DNA of 64,000 nucleotides from Rhodocollybia butyracea (GCA_015501585.1 JADNRY010000279.1:1-64000), one strand, 5' to 3'. Shown: positions 11,779 through 23,685, counted from the stretch's first letter. The notes: a model not told the origin generated them from the letters alone. Numbers and translations are program-made.

Positions 11779-13271
11779 ATGGCTCCTCAATCGAATACCG
11801 CCTCCCCATTTTCCGGGTTAGTCGGGGCAACTATGGCCGCCTTGAAACTGAGAGACAACGGATGTATGTGTCGCTTGAAAATCTTTGCAGAATGGCATCT
11901 TTACTGAACAGTCGCTAGATAACCAAGTTGCCGTAGATGATGAAGGAAAGGTCGCTCTGCATCGCCCCTCTGGAGAATACATGGACAGAGAAGCTGGATT
12001 GCAAGCTCTTGAGGAGGAAGAGGGTTTTCTCAACAAGAACCAAAGGCCAATACGGAAACGCCAGACTCCCCGTTGCGTATGTTGCGGCATAAAGTAAGCA
12101 TCAATGATTAAAGCGCGTTTGTCGATCAACCAACACACGAGTCAACAGTTGCGGTCTGTTCTTCAAAATTATCGGGATCCTTGTTGCCTTGTTCTTCGTC
12201 GTCTCTGCCGGAAAGCTTATCTGGTGGGCTCTCACTGTAAGTGTTTTTCGTCAATTACACACCGTTTTTCCTGACCGGCGCTATTAGCCATCATCTACTG
12301 GCCTCGAAGGAGCGCCTGTATTTAGCGAGTCCCTTGGTTGCCTGGACGCATCCTTCCTTTACAATGGTGGCGAGACAACAGTTTCTGTGCCCATGGGTAA
12401 TAGACATGAACATGCTGTTGACACCCATGGTAGTGGTGTTGGAACATTCCTTATCACTGAGGCCCCTGCCGATGTTACCGAAGTTCAGTACAAGATTACT
12501 ATCAAAACCAACGACAAGGCCCTCCTTGACGATGTTGCGATGACCTATCCCGCTCCCCTTCCAGATGGTACCTCTGATGGAATGAGTCGTATGTTCATCG
12601 AGACTCCTGTTTTCCCAAAGGCCTCGTCTTCCTGCATGCGTTACGACGTCGTCATGTATGTGCCCAAGGCATTGAAGAAACTTCACATCGGTTCTCATTC
12701 CACGGCCCACGTTCAGTTCGACACCCATGCCCATCTCGACCTCGACAACTTATTTGTTACTCTCTTCACCTTGGATCCTAGGAACTTGATTCAATCTTCT
12801 GATAATGTCCGCGCCACCGACCTGACGCTGGAGGTGTACAGGGGATGGATTCTTGGCGATGTTTCGGTTGCTCGCGTACTCAGAGTCGCTACCCAACGCG
12901 GTGACGGTGTGGCGAACGTGCATGTGCGCCCAACAGCTGCCGTTGACCCGACAGACCCTGAGGAAATTGCGTTCACGACTATGACGGGTGCCGGCCGTAC
13001 CGATATCTTCTTTGAAAACGACAAAGCATTCCCTCATCGGCCTATCAAAGCCACGCACACTTCCTCAAGGGGTGCTGATATATACTTGACATACAAAGAT
13101 GCAGAGTTTGATGGCAACATCCAACTCGACTCTACTTCCTTCACTGTTAAAGGGGCCAAGCCTTACACCCTTGCTGATGCTAAAGGCTCATATACGCACT
13201 GGGTTGGAGATATGAATGGAAAGGACGAGATCACAATGAAATCGAAAGGCTGGACAGGCTTATACTTCTGA
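11779..13271 (+). CDS. Single-pass membrane protein with large extracellular-type beta-rich domain, function unknown
   Basis: I do not recognise a named family. The inferred protein has an acidic N-terminal part (DREAGLQALEEEEGFL), a basic Cys-rich segment (RKRQTPRCVCCGIK), one hydrophobic helix (FFKIIGILVALFFVVSAGKL, near 12160-12225), then about 300 residues rich in Thr, Val and Asp that look like a beta-sandwich or DUF4097-like repeat domain, ending KSKGWTGLYF. The type II order (N-terminus in, large domain out) follows from basic residues before the helix. Introns near 12094-12147 and 12240-12287 splice cleanly. The first exon is uncertain: MAPQSNTASPF at 11779 joins the next exon in frame only through a weak donor, and a start at 11885 is the alternative. 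Confidence 0.72.
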
Positions 13272-14733
13272 TTCGGCAAGGGTACAAGCTTGGGCTTTAT
13301 GTGCATCTCCGATTGTAAAATACATATTAGCGGATAGTAATATTATTCTTGGTCAAGAGTCGCGTTTCATACGTATAGCTGATTTTCGCATTTAGGCGCT
13401 CGTATTCGACCTCCACGAGTCTGCCAAATTTGAAACGCTTTCTTGGCTATGATGCCAATCTAACCAGAGAACTTGTCACGAACAGTGGGTTCCATCCAAT
13501 GGAATCATACTTGAGCGGAGCTTCTATAGGGCGGCTTATATTTCTGTGGTGCGTTTGCCAGTAGGACAGCAGTACTGCTCCCTTACATTAGCACCTCCTT
13601 AATGTTTAATGCAACTATTTTTGGTCGGTTGATTCGCTTTGGAGCTTGCTGTATTGTTTCTTCACTGTGAAAGTGGCAGATACAGGCACTTCAAGCCTGC
13701 GATAGGGATGAGGTAGCCCACCAACGGCGAATATTGCGAGGATTCGATCAGATAGTTCTGGCGAGCGGCCTCAGCACAGATGCTCCTTCTATGAGCAACA
13801 CTAGTTCAGGAGACACGGACAGTACGAATTCTAGTAGGGATGGTAATGGTGGTGAAGTGGTGCAGGGTGGAAAAGAAGACGATAAGGCGAACGACGTGAA
13901 AGGACATCGATTCGACGGACGACAGTGCCAAGGCAAGAAAGTACGGCAGTGGTCCTTTCGCAAACCACACTCGTCCAATGCGGATATAAACTCCAGATAC
14001 CGAGTTCTTTGGGAAAATCTAGTGAAGACACCGATGACATCGATGTTGTGGTCATACCACTACTTCTCTTGGCGATTTGATCGTAATCCGCGTTATACCA
14101 CTCGAGCTACTTTCACCGGGAGGCATTTCCCTTTCGCCTGGTGCAGTCTAATAATATTACCCATTTACTCACTGGCTCAACGTACAGGTCAGCTCGAGGA
14201 CAAGCCTAAACTAGACAATACTACCCGCCGCGACTCATATTTCGTATGTACTTTTGAAGGTTACATAAGTTATCCCAGTTCTTCGTTGTCCGATGTCATG
14301 AAAACACGTTCACGAGTCATTCCCAAATAAACATTTGGTGGTATACAGTGGGATGGCTTCCTAGGGGGATTGGCGTTGTGAAATCGAAAGGGAGTGAAGA
14401 GAATGGGGTCCGTCAGACTCTGAGTAGATGTTTTGAACTCCATCGCTTATGTATGGATCCGCAGTGACGATAAACCTGACACTGTGTTGGAAAAGTCAAG
14501 AGATGGCCCAACTTCTGATAACGCGTGGTTGTCGTGTCAGCTTTGACTACAAAGTTACTGCAGACGCGGACGCGGTTAAAGCCTTTCGAAGGCATTGAAT
14601 TGAAGAGAATAACAAGCAGAAGAAGACCCCATGTGTGTGTGTCAAAATGCGGAGGGTCTTGAATTACATTTGGTTACTTTTATGTGCATTTGCATACATA
14701 CATGTGGGTAACGATAAAGAGTACCCAAGCATT
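13272..14733. other. Intergenic region, no supported gene
   Basis: A 198-codon open frame at 13734-14330 (+) is rich in Ser, Gly and Asp at its start. It has no recognised domain, no clear splice sites, and competing frames that are equally open, so I do not call it. No tRNA or terminal repeat was seen. Confidence 0.4.
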
Positions 14734-15459
14734 CTATGACTTTTTCAGAGGTTTGTCTTCATCAATAGCTGAGAGTCGAGGATCTTCAAGGGTTTTCCGT
14801 CTATTGCGCATTTCCGCTCCATCCAGGCGTTGCGACCGGGCACGATCTATGATTTCTTCCAAAGCCTCTTGCCTAGTCATGGTAGCCTGCACTACAAAGA
14901 TGGCTATAGCCTACGTACAAGCCTCAAATGAGAGTTTTTATGCAAAGAAAAAATTGCTCACTCCAAACACGGCGAATAATATAATACGGTCTTTCCACCG
15001 TTCGTCTATGGCACCAGTCTCATATAGTTCTCGGTGTCGTCGTACACGAGCAGCTCTTCTAGCCGCAGTAGTAGCTTCGTCGCGTCTGTCTTGAGGCGAA
15101 GTCGTTCCAGTAGTTTCGTCCAAAGCTGGCTTGCCGCGTAGAATGTTGTATGCATTACTTATGGATTGAAAGCGAGCATGAGCAACCTCCGAGGATAATG
15201 TATCTCCAGTTGTATCCGGATGATATATCCGCACAAGCTCGTAGTCTAGATGTATGCCAAAGCCTTGAGATGAACCCGTGAAATGTTGCAATCCATACGC
15301 ACATCTGCTCTTTATATCATCCTGTGAGGCATTTGGTGGTAGATGGAAGATTTGGTGAGGAGTGGGATTATGTTGTTTGGGAAATGGAAAAGACTGTGGG
15401 CCTGTCGAATAATTTAGGCGTAAAAGACGATGAAGCGTCTTGTAGCGTGAAGAAAGCAT
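14734..15459 (-). CDS. J-domain (DnaJ-like) protein with C-terminal membrane segment, probably mitochondrial
   Basis: J-proteins stimulate the ATPase of Hsp70 partners through an HPD loop. Here the J domain reads HQIFHLPPNASQDDIKSRY|YELVRIYHPD, and only becomes continuous after removing the intron at about 15246-15302. HPD is present, followed by FQSISNAYNILRGK. A second intron (about 14904-14953) joins FAVFG to AIAIFVVQA, giving a hydrophobic helix of about 18 residues, then a basic/acidic tail ending DEDKPLKKS. The N-terminus (MLSSRYKTLHRLLRLNYSTG) is Arg/Ser-rich without acids, as in mitochondrial presequences. That suggests an inner-membrane J-protein, which is inference. The closest named relative is not clear. 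Confidence 0.85.
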
Positions 15460-15802
15460 CCAAGTTCCGGATAACCGGTCCGAGTTGGTGGATAGGCATC
15501 TCGCAATGGTTGTTTGACCTACGTAATACCTGCTACTTAAGAATATGTTCGATAGCTTCTTGGATTTAGAACTCGATTAGCTCTTCCGCCGCCATCCATT
15601 GGTATTCTGGAAAAGACTAATACGTGCCTAAGGCTAAGTCGAGTGTTCTTCACTTTCTGGAACACATTCCAAGTTTAGCCGAGCCTACAGGTCCGTCAAT
15701 ATATGATTTATCCGTCATATTCTCCAAAATTTGTAACAGTATTTTAATAATACACAAAACAAGATGCGACAAAGCTATTGCAAAACGCTCAGAGAAAATA
15801 TC

Positions 15803-17141
15803 CTAGGCCTTCTTCCTCCAATCAAACAACTGGCTGGCTCTGCTCAAGAGTTTCTTCACCTTGGTTCGCTCGACAAGTGAAGGCTTGCGCTGGGCCTGCT
15901 CCGGTGTTATGTCGATGAACGACTTGAGTCCAGAAGACACGGAGTCGTGAAAGCGAGAAGGTCGCTGGCGTGGCCGGACAGTGTTGCTGTCTACCGGATA
16001 ATGGTGAAATGGAGTTGAAAGAACGGGATGCTGGTCACGATGAATGGCATTGGTGGATATTCGCTGAGACTGGCCTCGGTGAGGCGAAGGAAGGACCTCG
16101 CGCTTCAGTGCCCCCATCGAGAACGGACGACTTTGACTTTTCTGAAAGTCCATCGAGATTGAGCGACCACGAAAGAGTGACTTTTGTACCTTGGGGTTCT
16201 GAGTTGGGATGTCGAGACGCTCTAAAGATGAATTGCATTGAGGTGCAAATTTCAGAGAGCGCATTTTAGGTATCTGACGGGAAGGAATAGGCTGGACTTG
16301 TGAAGGACGTTGTTCAGGAGTATTTCTGGTTGAAACGGGGAAGGAGGTAAGGCGACGTCGAGCGGTGGATGGCGTTTCATCGAATGGCACGGACCGACTT
16401 TGAAGATGGTGTCGAACTGGGGTTCGGTTCGGTTCGAGGGTACGCAGAGTTTCCTGAAATATGCTGCAAAAAGGAAAATCTTGACTGTCGGCTCGAATCA
16501 CCGCTTCGAGTTCTTTCGTCAATCCGTCGATTCTACCGCGGTAAGACTCTGTCGGACGATCAACTGGAAATGGAGGTGAAAAGTCCAATTCTGCCTGTAA
16601 ATCCGTAAGACTACCGGCACCCCATCGCTTCCTGACAGAGGAACTAGAATCAGCCATAGTAAACATAGGCGAGCTCTTCATACGACGCAGAATCGGACCA
16701 ATTGGTGGAGGCTGAGGAAATTCAAACGGAAGATCGCTAAACGAGGACACATCGGATTCGGTACTTGAGAATGTTCCAGGAGGAGTTGGTCCAGGACTCA
16801 TCAGGCTGAGCTCATCGGACACGGGCAACGATGTGGAAACTGTGAGAGGAAGAACGAAGAGGGGATCTCGACTAAATCCAAAGTGTGCACAACGGCGACG
16901 AGCTTTGCGAGAATCAACCGGAACATCGCTGTGCGGGTTTGTCAAAGAGACTGAACATTCAGGAAGAACAGGTGTAGAAGATTCGGTCGGTCTAACAGGA
17001 TCCGTACTCAAGCGAGTAGGCACTGGGGGAATGGGCTCAGAAGGAGGGCCACTGATAACAAATTGAGAAGAGCGAGCAGCACAAAACCAAAAATAACACT
17101 GACCTGGCGAGTTCAGCAAAGCCTGACCGGCGAGTAGACAT
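15803..17141 (-). CDS. Hypothetical Ser/Pro/Arg-rich, probably disordered protein
   Basis: No domain is recognised. Starting at MSTRRSGFAELA and removing an intron at about 17053-17105 (donor GTCAGT, acceptor TTATCAG) gives a continuous product of about 430 residues. It is dominated by Ser, Pro and Arg, with SP/TP sites and polyproline patches (FEFPQPPPIGPILRR). A basic C-terminus follows: VERTKVKKLLSRASQLFDWRKKA. Such composition suits a phosphoregulated scaffold or cytoskeleton-associated protein, but that is inference. A longer reading from 17221 runs through the intron without splicing and is less likely. The gene is convergent with the J-protein side and about 150 bases downstream of the uS5 gene on the same strand. 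Confidence 0.65.
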
Positions 17142-17287
17142 ATTGGTGAAAGGATAAGAAACCTAAATTCACATTCCGCTTTTTCACGCAAAGTCTCCGA
17201 TCGTATTCTCACACTAAACATAATTCCGCTAAGGATGCATCGTAGATTCAGGAAAAGACGTAAAGAGATACAGCAAGTGGGACGTGT

Positions 17288-18170
17288 CTAGTAAGCCTTC
17301 TTTCCACCAGAGGCAAGCGCCAGATGTGCGCTGTACTCGTCGAAGGGTAGCTTCGAGACGGGGATCTCACGCCACAGATCTGGAGTAAGGAAGGCGTATG
17401 TTTTTGTGATCTATAACGGCGATATTAAGTTGAAAGTCAAAACGAGAAGACGAGAACTTACAGCGGCAAATGTAGCTTTCAAGAAGTTACCCATGGTCGC
17501 TGTTGAACCCTTTGACTGTGTGTATACATCCTGAACACCAGCCAGCTCCAGCAGACGTTTAGATGCAGGGGCAGCAACGATACCCGTGCCACGGGGTGCA
17601 GGAATAAGCCGACACATGACTGAACCAACTTTTCCGCTGACTTTAGAAGGTACAGTGTGAGGCTCACCAAGAGCAGTACCCCAGTATCCTCTTCGGACGG
17701 GAATAACAGAGAGTTTGGCGAGGATAATGGCACCACGAATGGCCGTTGCAACTTCCTTTGCGCACTTTACACCGAGTCCGACGTGACCATCAAAGTCACC
17801 AATGGCAACAAAAGCCTTGAAACGGGTACGCTGACCAGCACGAGTCTGCTTCTGGACTGGCATGATTTTCATAACTTCGTCTTTGAGTTTCGGTAAGAAA
17901 AAGTCGACGATTTGGAATTCCTTGACGGGGAGAGAGAACAGGTAGATTTCCTCCATCGATTTGATTTTACCGTCTTTTACGAGACGACCGAGTTTGGTGA
18001 CGGGAACCCTGTAAGATCTTGAGTCTATAAAGTTTCCAACTTTTTTTTGCAACATACCACTCCTTCTCATCGTCCTTGCGGGCTCCACGGCGAGGACCCC
18101 TGCGTCCACGCCCACGATCTCCACGTCCACGTCCAAATCCACCACGTCCACGGGGAGCAGCATCAGCCAT
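17288..18170 (-). CDS. RPS2: 40S ribosomal protein uS5 (Rps2)
   Basis: A component of the small ribosomal subunit near the mRNA entry channel, important for decoding accuracy and 40S assembly. The N-terminus is an RGG-rich tail ([21 protein letters not shown]), the usual arginine-methylation substrate. The S5 double-stranded-RNA-binding core follows ([20 protein letters not shown]), then the C-terminal S5 domain ([33 protein letters not shown]). It ends [11 protein letters not shown]. Two introns splice cleanly: one within EKEW|VPVTK (about 18004-18057) and one within [15 protein letters not shown] (about 17412-17462). Length of about 260 residues is normal. The frame is intact with no indels. 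The upstream 18171-18350 stretch probably holds a 5' UTR. Confidence 0.96.
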
Positions 18171-18546
18171 TTTTGTTGTTTGTCGAAAATCTGAACAAGT
18201 TAAGTCAGCTAAACGGATCCAAGCAATCCAACTCAAATCCAGCGATTTCCATCCAGTTTTTCCACAGATCCATCGCAAAGCTGTCTTGCGGTTGCAAAGA
18301 AACGCACTTCAAGCGGAATAAAGGCATAGATACTCACTGAAGGCGACGAAAGGTGCTTTGAGGTATAGGACAACTGTGGATTTCGGCACGTTCGGCTTAG
18401 TAATCACCTAAGACAGTGGCTATGCTTGTCTTCTGCTTTCAAATTGAAACCTCCAAGTGAGTGCGAGTCTTGTTTGCGTGCATTGGCTTTCTGACTGTTT
18501 TCGCCAGATTTTCTATTGAAACTCGTTCAGCGTATCAAGTTGGCCT

Positions 18547-19576
18547 ATGTCGCTAAAATCCAATACGAATTTATCCAATCAGAGATTTAGTCTTTGCCCC
18601 GCGTACGTTTAATAAAATTGACGTTAGAATCGGTGCTTATCTTCTTTTCAGCAACGGCCGTCAAACCGTTGGAGATGGGGCTGTAACTTTCGACACTCCT
18701 AGCGTGCTTGCTGTGTGCCAGATGCAAGGCACTGACGATATGTACTATTATTCTACTACGTTCTCTGGCGGGCCCGGGGTCAGTATCATCTCTAATCTCT
18801 GCTAATCTTTAACTCATCTGTACTTTCTAGTGGCGCTTTTGACACCCCCAAAGTCAAATGCCCTCCCGACAGAGGGTCGTCGATTTGTGTGACAGGCAAA
18901 CCGGCGCCAATGACCCCCAATGCTACGTTTATCTCTCCTTCCGATTCCTATTATTCTTCCTATTCCAAGCAGCAAGCACCCAAATTCGATTCCTTTCCTT
19001 TCCCCAAAACTTCAATTAGCCCTTTTCCTATCCCATCTCGGAGTATCTCTCATCTCTCTACGCCTCCGTTGACTCCAGACAATGGCAGCGACTGCAGCGA
19101 CAGAAGCATATCGCCTCCCGCCTCGAGTCAACACAAGGATGATGCATTGGACTTTCTGATGACAGTTTTCCCAGCTGGACTTGGAGCTCTTCCTTATGCG
19201 AAGAGTATATCCATCTCCTCCCCCAACATAGGCTCTGCTTTCAACGGGATGGTCCTTGAACTTCCTGGAAAACCCAGAACCCTCTACGTCGACGCAAAGA
19301 GCGCTGAGAGTGTCAGCCTCAGAGAAAGGTATAGTCTAGAATATTGGTCATATGTTGCGCCTCGTGTAAACTCAATTCTTCTCCACTAGTATTGTCGCAC
19401 TTCTGGATCTTGCGGATGACCACTTGGAGTGCTCTGCTCTCGTCATTGTTCTGGAAAGATCTTCACCGGCTCTTGGTGAACTTTTGCATTCACTCATGTA
19501 TGTTGGTGGCACCGTAGTCACCAAACCTCCTTTCCCTGTCGATAGCGCTTTTGTTCTCGTTGGATTGGAGATCTAG
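18547..19576 (+). CDS. OAZ1: Ornithine decarboxylase antizyme, requires +1 programmed frameshift
   Basis: Antizyme binds ornithine decarboxylase, sends it to the proteasome and blocks polyamine uptake. Its synthesis needs a polyamine-stimulated +1 frameshift. ORF1 starts at 18547 (MSLKSNTNLSNQ), joins through an intron with donor GTACGT near 18603 and acceptor TTTTCAG at 18651, reads ..TFSGGPG, passes a second intron (18780-18830), then WRF and TGA at 18840-18842. Skipping one base gives DTPKVKCPPDRG and the long ORF2. ORF2 carries the antizyme core: LDFLMTVFPAGLGALPYAKS, then after a last intron (near 19330-19389) ALVIVLERSSPALGELLHSL, MYVGGTVVTKPPFPVD, ending FVLVGLEI. The C-terminal half is unmistakable; the N-terminal part is Ser/Pro-rich, as usual in fungi. 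Confidence 0.93.
18834..18842 (+). other. Antizyme +1 frameshift site (CGC TTT TGA)
   Basis: The zero frame ends TGG CGC TTT TGA. The next base (C) makes the stop context TGA-C, which is known to be leaky. Reading TTT then GAC by slipping +1 enters the antizyme frame at once. The site lies just after an intron acceptor. No stimulatory hairpin or pseudoknot could be confirmed by eye. Confidence 0.85.
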
Positions 19577-19689
19577 TCATGTTCCCACTGTGGAAAACTG
19601 TCAACTTCATAGGCTCTTGATAGGGCCGGGGGTTTACAATTGTATTTCTTTCTCTCTTCATAGTTGCTCAATAGTATCTGCTTTTTGAA

Positions 19690-20792
19690 CTACATGATGA
19701 TACATCCGTTATCGTCGCGAGCCAACCTTCGAGCAATCTCATCAGAACTAACAGCTCTATCTCGATGACCACCGAGTTGCACTATGAGCACTCCTGCATT
19801 GTGCGGGTCCATTTCCGCTACAAGTTGATGCCTTGAGAATAAACTTATCAGCATTTAATTCAAAAAGAATGCAGAAACGCGTACTTTTGCATCAATTCTG
19901 AAATTGCAGGCTTGATTTTTGCAACTCCACCCTGTGAATGAAGACCTTTGCCTGCAGTAGACATCAGGAAACATCCCGTACGGTAACGGCCATCTTACCG
20001 ACGATCAAGTAAATCTCAGAATCCCCTCTGCGCTTAGCCTCTTCAATGCCGCTTTCGGTATAAGCTAGTGCCTCTTTGACATATAGCCCATGAAGGTCGA
20101 GTTCCCCAGGTTTGCTATCCTGTTTTCAGCTCTTTGAGCAAAAGTAACGACGAGATATAGCAAGTATTAACAAAGTTTGATTTACCTTGTTGTTCTCTGA
20201 AAATCCTAGTCAAACAAAAAAGCACACGCTAACTTGAGAACAACCCACCGGCAAAGATCCAATCACTAGCCTGCTTGTTTAGCTGTTCCATCTTCCGCTG
20301 GTGCTCTTTTCCTTTATTCGAAAGTTCTTTTGCGGCTGCACCGTCTCCTCGAGCATAAGCCTCATGGCTTTCCTGGAAACTTTTCGCCATGGCATCTCCT
20401 TCCTCGTTCGCTCGTCTCCGGAGATCCATATAATGCGGGTCATGCTGATTTGTTTGATTTGGATCCTGTAATTCAAGATATTAGTGCACTGGGTACTACA
20501 GGCAAAGTACCAGGATACCACGGACTGGACGGGGAGAATGAGGCTGTGAAGGAGGACTCGGAGCGTGAGGATGTTGCTGAGGATGTTCTGGCGAATGTGG
20601 TTCATGATGAGGTTTCTGAGGAGGCTGATGTTGAGAAGGAGCCTGCTGTTGTAGAGGAGGATATTGAACTTGTTCCTGCTGTTGTGTTTGAGGTTGCCAT
20701 TGCTGCTGCTGTTGTTGGCTTTGATTTTCCTGTGAAGAACCACCGCAGATGATGTTGAACACCGTCTGGATAAAGTTAAATATCGACGACAT
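19690..20792 (-). CDS. DUF1771 and Smr domain protein
   Basis: Eukaryotic DUF1771-Smr proteins are linked to nuclease activity in mRNA quality control, as in yeast Cue2 and relatives. The N-terminus is Gln/Pro-rich (QSQQQQQQWQPQTQQQEQ). The DUF1771 helix pair follows: YMDLRRRANEEGDAMAKSFQ..AYARGDGAAAKELSNKGKEH. The Smr domain has the LDLHGL signature (ELDLHGLYVKEA) and the GKGLHS motif, ending DNGCIIM. Five introns are inferred, one of which follows GRP with a GTCCGT donor. Exons join in one frame with no indels. A nuclease role is family knowledge; the LDLHGL and GKG motifs are the visible support. Confidence 0.88.
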
Positions 20793-20967
20793 GGTGGAGT
20801 AAATTCAAGGTTCAAAACAACGCGGCGTTGCGTTACATGTTGGCGCGAGGCTGCGGGTTGATGGACCTGGCTTAGCGCCCTTCGTTCTACGTAATTATTT
20901 GAGCAACAAATAAGTATTAGTGAACGTGTGTAGTATGTAGAAGTACAAAGATTAATGATTCTATAAA

Positions 20968-22446
20968 CTACCGATTGGTAACCTAGAAATATTTTAGACT
21001 TTGTCTGAAGGAAAGGAAAGCATGAAGGAAAACGCAAACCTTGAGAACCTTCCTCTGCACTGGTTCCTCCTCATCTTCCTCGCCATCCCCCTCATTGTAG
21101 GCCGTTATAGCCGACACTCTTAGCGCCAAATCGTCTGTAATGGTGCCCGGTGCAGCCATACCACTGTAACCAGGCTGGTAGTGGGCAGCGTACGATTCAC
21201 CCCTGACGAGCGGACCGACACCAGTTATCGAGGGTGAACTGGCAAGAAGCCTATGAGAACCTTGAGATTCTGCGCGAGACAGGCCGTTTATCAGTGAGTG
21301 TGAGGAAGAAGTCGCGGTGGAGTGACCAGCACTTCCTCCGGCTTCCGCTCCGAGTCCGCTGTGGTGATCCAACATATCTGGCACACTATAAGACGACAAA
21401 GGCCGGATGGCTTGCATCATAGGAGAATTTTGCCGTTCGACAGGATGATAATCATAATCAAGATAATCGTTGTGCTGAGGTGCTTGTCCTGGGGTATGAA
21501 AGCAGAGGAGGGTATGTAGTTGGGAGAACCAAACTCGGCCCTCGAATAGTTTTCGGTAGACATTAAAGGCTGAGCAAAAGTGCCATGCGAGCTAGCGCTA
21601 GAAACGGTATATGCTCCTCCATCGTATACACCACCATAACTGCTGCCAGTGCCCTTGGTGGCATTCGAATTACTTGTTACATGCTTGTCGTCGAAGAACA
21701 TAGGTGCAGTAGCATTAGCAGCCCGTGCAGCTTCTGCGGCGGCTTCTTCGCTCTCAAGATCATACTGGTTAGCCCATCGTTTACGGAGGCAGAAGGCCAT
21801 TGCCCAGATAATGATGATAGCACCGACAACAGCGACAGCGGTAAAAGTACATGCAACAGCGCCCTCGTTATTCCAGAAGCTCCTTGAGAGACCGTTCGTT
21901 AGTTGAAGGAGCTCAAGATCAGAACAGTACGCACGAGCTGGACCCACCACTGTTGGAGGCAGCAGCGGTAGTTGAAGGACGTGTGGCACTGTCGATCACA
22001 GTGACCGTGTGTGTGCTTCCACCAAGCTGAGTACTAACTTGAAAAGAGGTGGTTAGAGTGAGAGTGTTAGTGGTAGTCGTCTGTGTGGTTAAAGATGTCG
22101 GAATGGTCAACGCTGAAGAAGAGGAGCTTGAACTTGTTGTGGCCAAAGAGGAGGTAGAGGAGGTAGTGCCGGTGGCAGTAGTGAGGGAGGTTGATATCGG
22201 AGAAGTAGCAGTTGAAGAAGTAGAAGGAGTGCTAGAAGTAGTCGGATTTAATATAGATGTAGTAGCGGAAGTTGTGGTTACTAAGGTATCAGACGCCCTA
22301 TAACAAGGAGAGTCGAGACAAAAAAGTGCACAAAACGCATTGGAACATACGAGGGAGTCGAGGGATCAACATCTGCCGTAAGATCAGCAAGTGTTTAACG
22401 AAGAAGAGGAAACAAACGAACCAAATATACTGGATAGAACGCTCAT
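20968..22446 (-). CDS. Ser/Thr-rich single-pass membrane protein (Mid2/Wsc-like architecture)
   Basis: The N-terminal half is almost only Ser and Thr (about 100 residues, e.g. SSTPSTSSTATSPISTSLTT), expected to be heavily O-mannosylated outside the cell. One hydrophobic helix follows (AVAVVGAIIIIWAMAFCL), then basic residues (RKRW) and an acidic, Ser/Tyr-rich cytoplasmic tail of about 230 residues ending QRKVLKVTNR after an intron with acceptor ATTTCTAG. This stalk-helix-tail layout resembles yeast wall-stress sensors, but no cysteine-rich Wsc domain is present. Start at 22446 (MSVLSSIF then DVDPSTPSA through an intron) is tentative and gives no clear signal peptide. Near 21495-21515 the frame changes within NYIPSSAF..GQAPQHNDY; a weak 41-base intron with donor GTTCTC or a one-base indel would explain it. 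Confidence 0.7.
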
Positions 22447-22685
22447 ACTACGCACATAGTAGGAGCTGAAGGAACTTCGCGCTGGAGGGTGGAGCTGAAA
22501 TTTTATGCTCCTTTCGTAACGGCTAGTAACAACCGAGTCAAATAAACTGGTGGAGCTTTTTCGGACCCAGTCAAGTGTATGTATCATGCAGGCAAAATTT
22601 AAAAATAGGTTGGGCGCTAAAATTCCATAAAAAACTAGTACATGTTTTAGAGTGTATTCAAATTTTAATCCTTTTCAGACCCTTG

Positions 22686-23685
22686 TTACTCGTACATGGT
22701 GATTACTTGCTCAACCGTCGACCTCTTCTCCTCCCTACTCGTATGGACCACGGGACCATCAACCTCTGGGATGATCAGCAGCAACGGAAGATCAAAATTG
22801 GGTTTCGAAAGCACTGGAAGGGTAGGAGGGAGTGGAAACTCGTCGAGGTCGACAGAGATACTGCTGGACGCCGAAACAAGACTGATGTCGGTGGGGTGTG
22901 TAACCCAAAGCGAAGGAATAGCTTGAAGCAGGGAATCGTCGCTGAGAAAAGCGGAGTTTCTGAAACCTTCGGTATTAGAGATAGACTTTGAGATAAGGAC
23001 AGCGGGGATCGGACTCGGTGGCCTGGAGCCTCTCCAGGACATGAGAACGCCTCTTTTGACCTCCATACTCTGTGTCTGAGCTCGCTTCACTTCGTATACT
23101 TCCACTTCCACTTCTTCTTCCTCGTCTTCACTTTCGATAATGGAGAGGGAATATACAGAGGTCACTGAGGATCTCTGAAGGCTTGGGCAAAGACTATCAG
23201 AGACTGTGGTTGCGGTTGTCGTCGAAGACTCAGATTCTTTCTTCTCCTTGTGGCCTCTTCTAGATACGCTTTTGCTCGCCGGCTCTGATTGAAAGCATAG
23301 TAGAAATATCTTCCTCTTCTTCACGTAGAAACGTCGGCATACGCTTGGGCGAGGCAGGGGAGACACTGGGTGAGCAAAAGGGAAGGAAAATGTGATATCT
23401 CGTTCGATTTTCTCGTCGGGAAAGTACGGGTTGTTGGATGTTGTACTGAACTGAGGCGTACTTGCGATGGTGAGCGGAAGAGAGCTAGAGCTTTCGGTGA
23501 AGTTTTTTGGGAATAGATATTGAGCGAGACGCGTCTTTCTTGATATAGGCAAGATGAACAACGCGGATAATAGCTGCACCGCTGATGAGAATGAGAATCG
23601 CCGTGAGCGTAATAAGGGCGATAGCTTGGCTGCTAATTTGGGTAGGATGTACAGCTACTTGAGGAAGAGGAAGGGTAGGGACCAT
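22686..23685 (-). CDS. Single-pass membrane protein with long cytoplasmic tail, function unknown
   Basis: MVPTLPLPQVAVHPTQISS is followed by a strong hydrophobic helix (AIALITLTAILILISGAAII), a basic stop-transfer (YIKKDASR) and a tail of about 280 residues. The tail carries an acidic run (SEDEEEEVEVEVYEVKR) and ends VEQVITMYE. No domain is recognised. The frame breaks at 23503-23508, where six T on the + strand (AAAAAA on the coding strand) separate SISIPK from NFTESSSSLPLTI. Five would restore one reading frame. The upstream exon may be missing, since the outside part is only about 25 residues. It lies about 240 bases from the Ser/Thr-rich membrane protein gene on the same strand, so the two could be paralogous or co-regulated, but no sequence similarity is obvious. 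Confidence 0.6.

Noticed and set aside
13734..14330. 198-codon open frame on the + strand
   Set aside because: Competing frames are equally open, and there is no domain, splice pattern or composition expected of a gene.
16833..17066. Open frame opposite the hypothetical Ser/Pro-rich gene
   Set aside because: Antisense shadow of the longer, spliced minus-strand gene.
18834..18842. Antizyme TGA as a sequencing error
   Set aside because: The position, +1 direction and TGA-C context are exactly those of programmed antizyme frameshifting.
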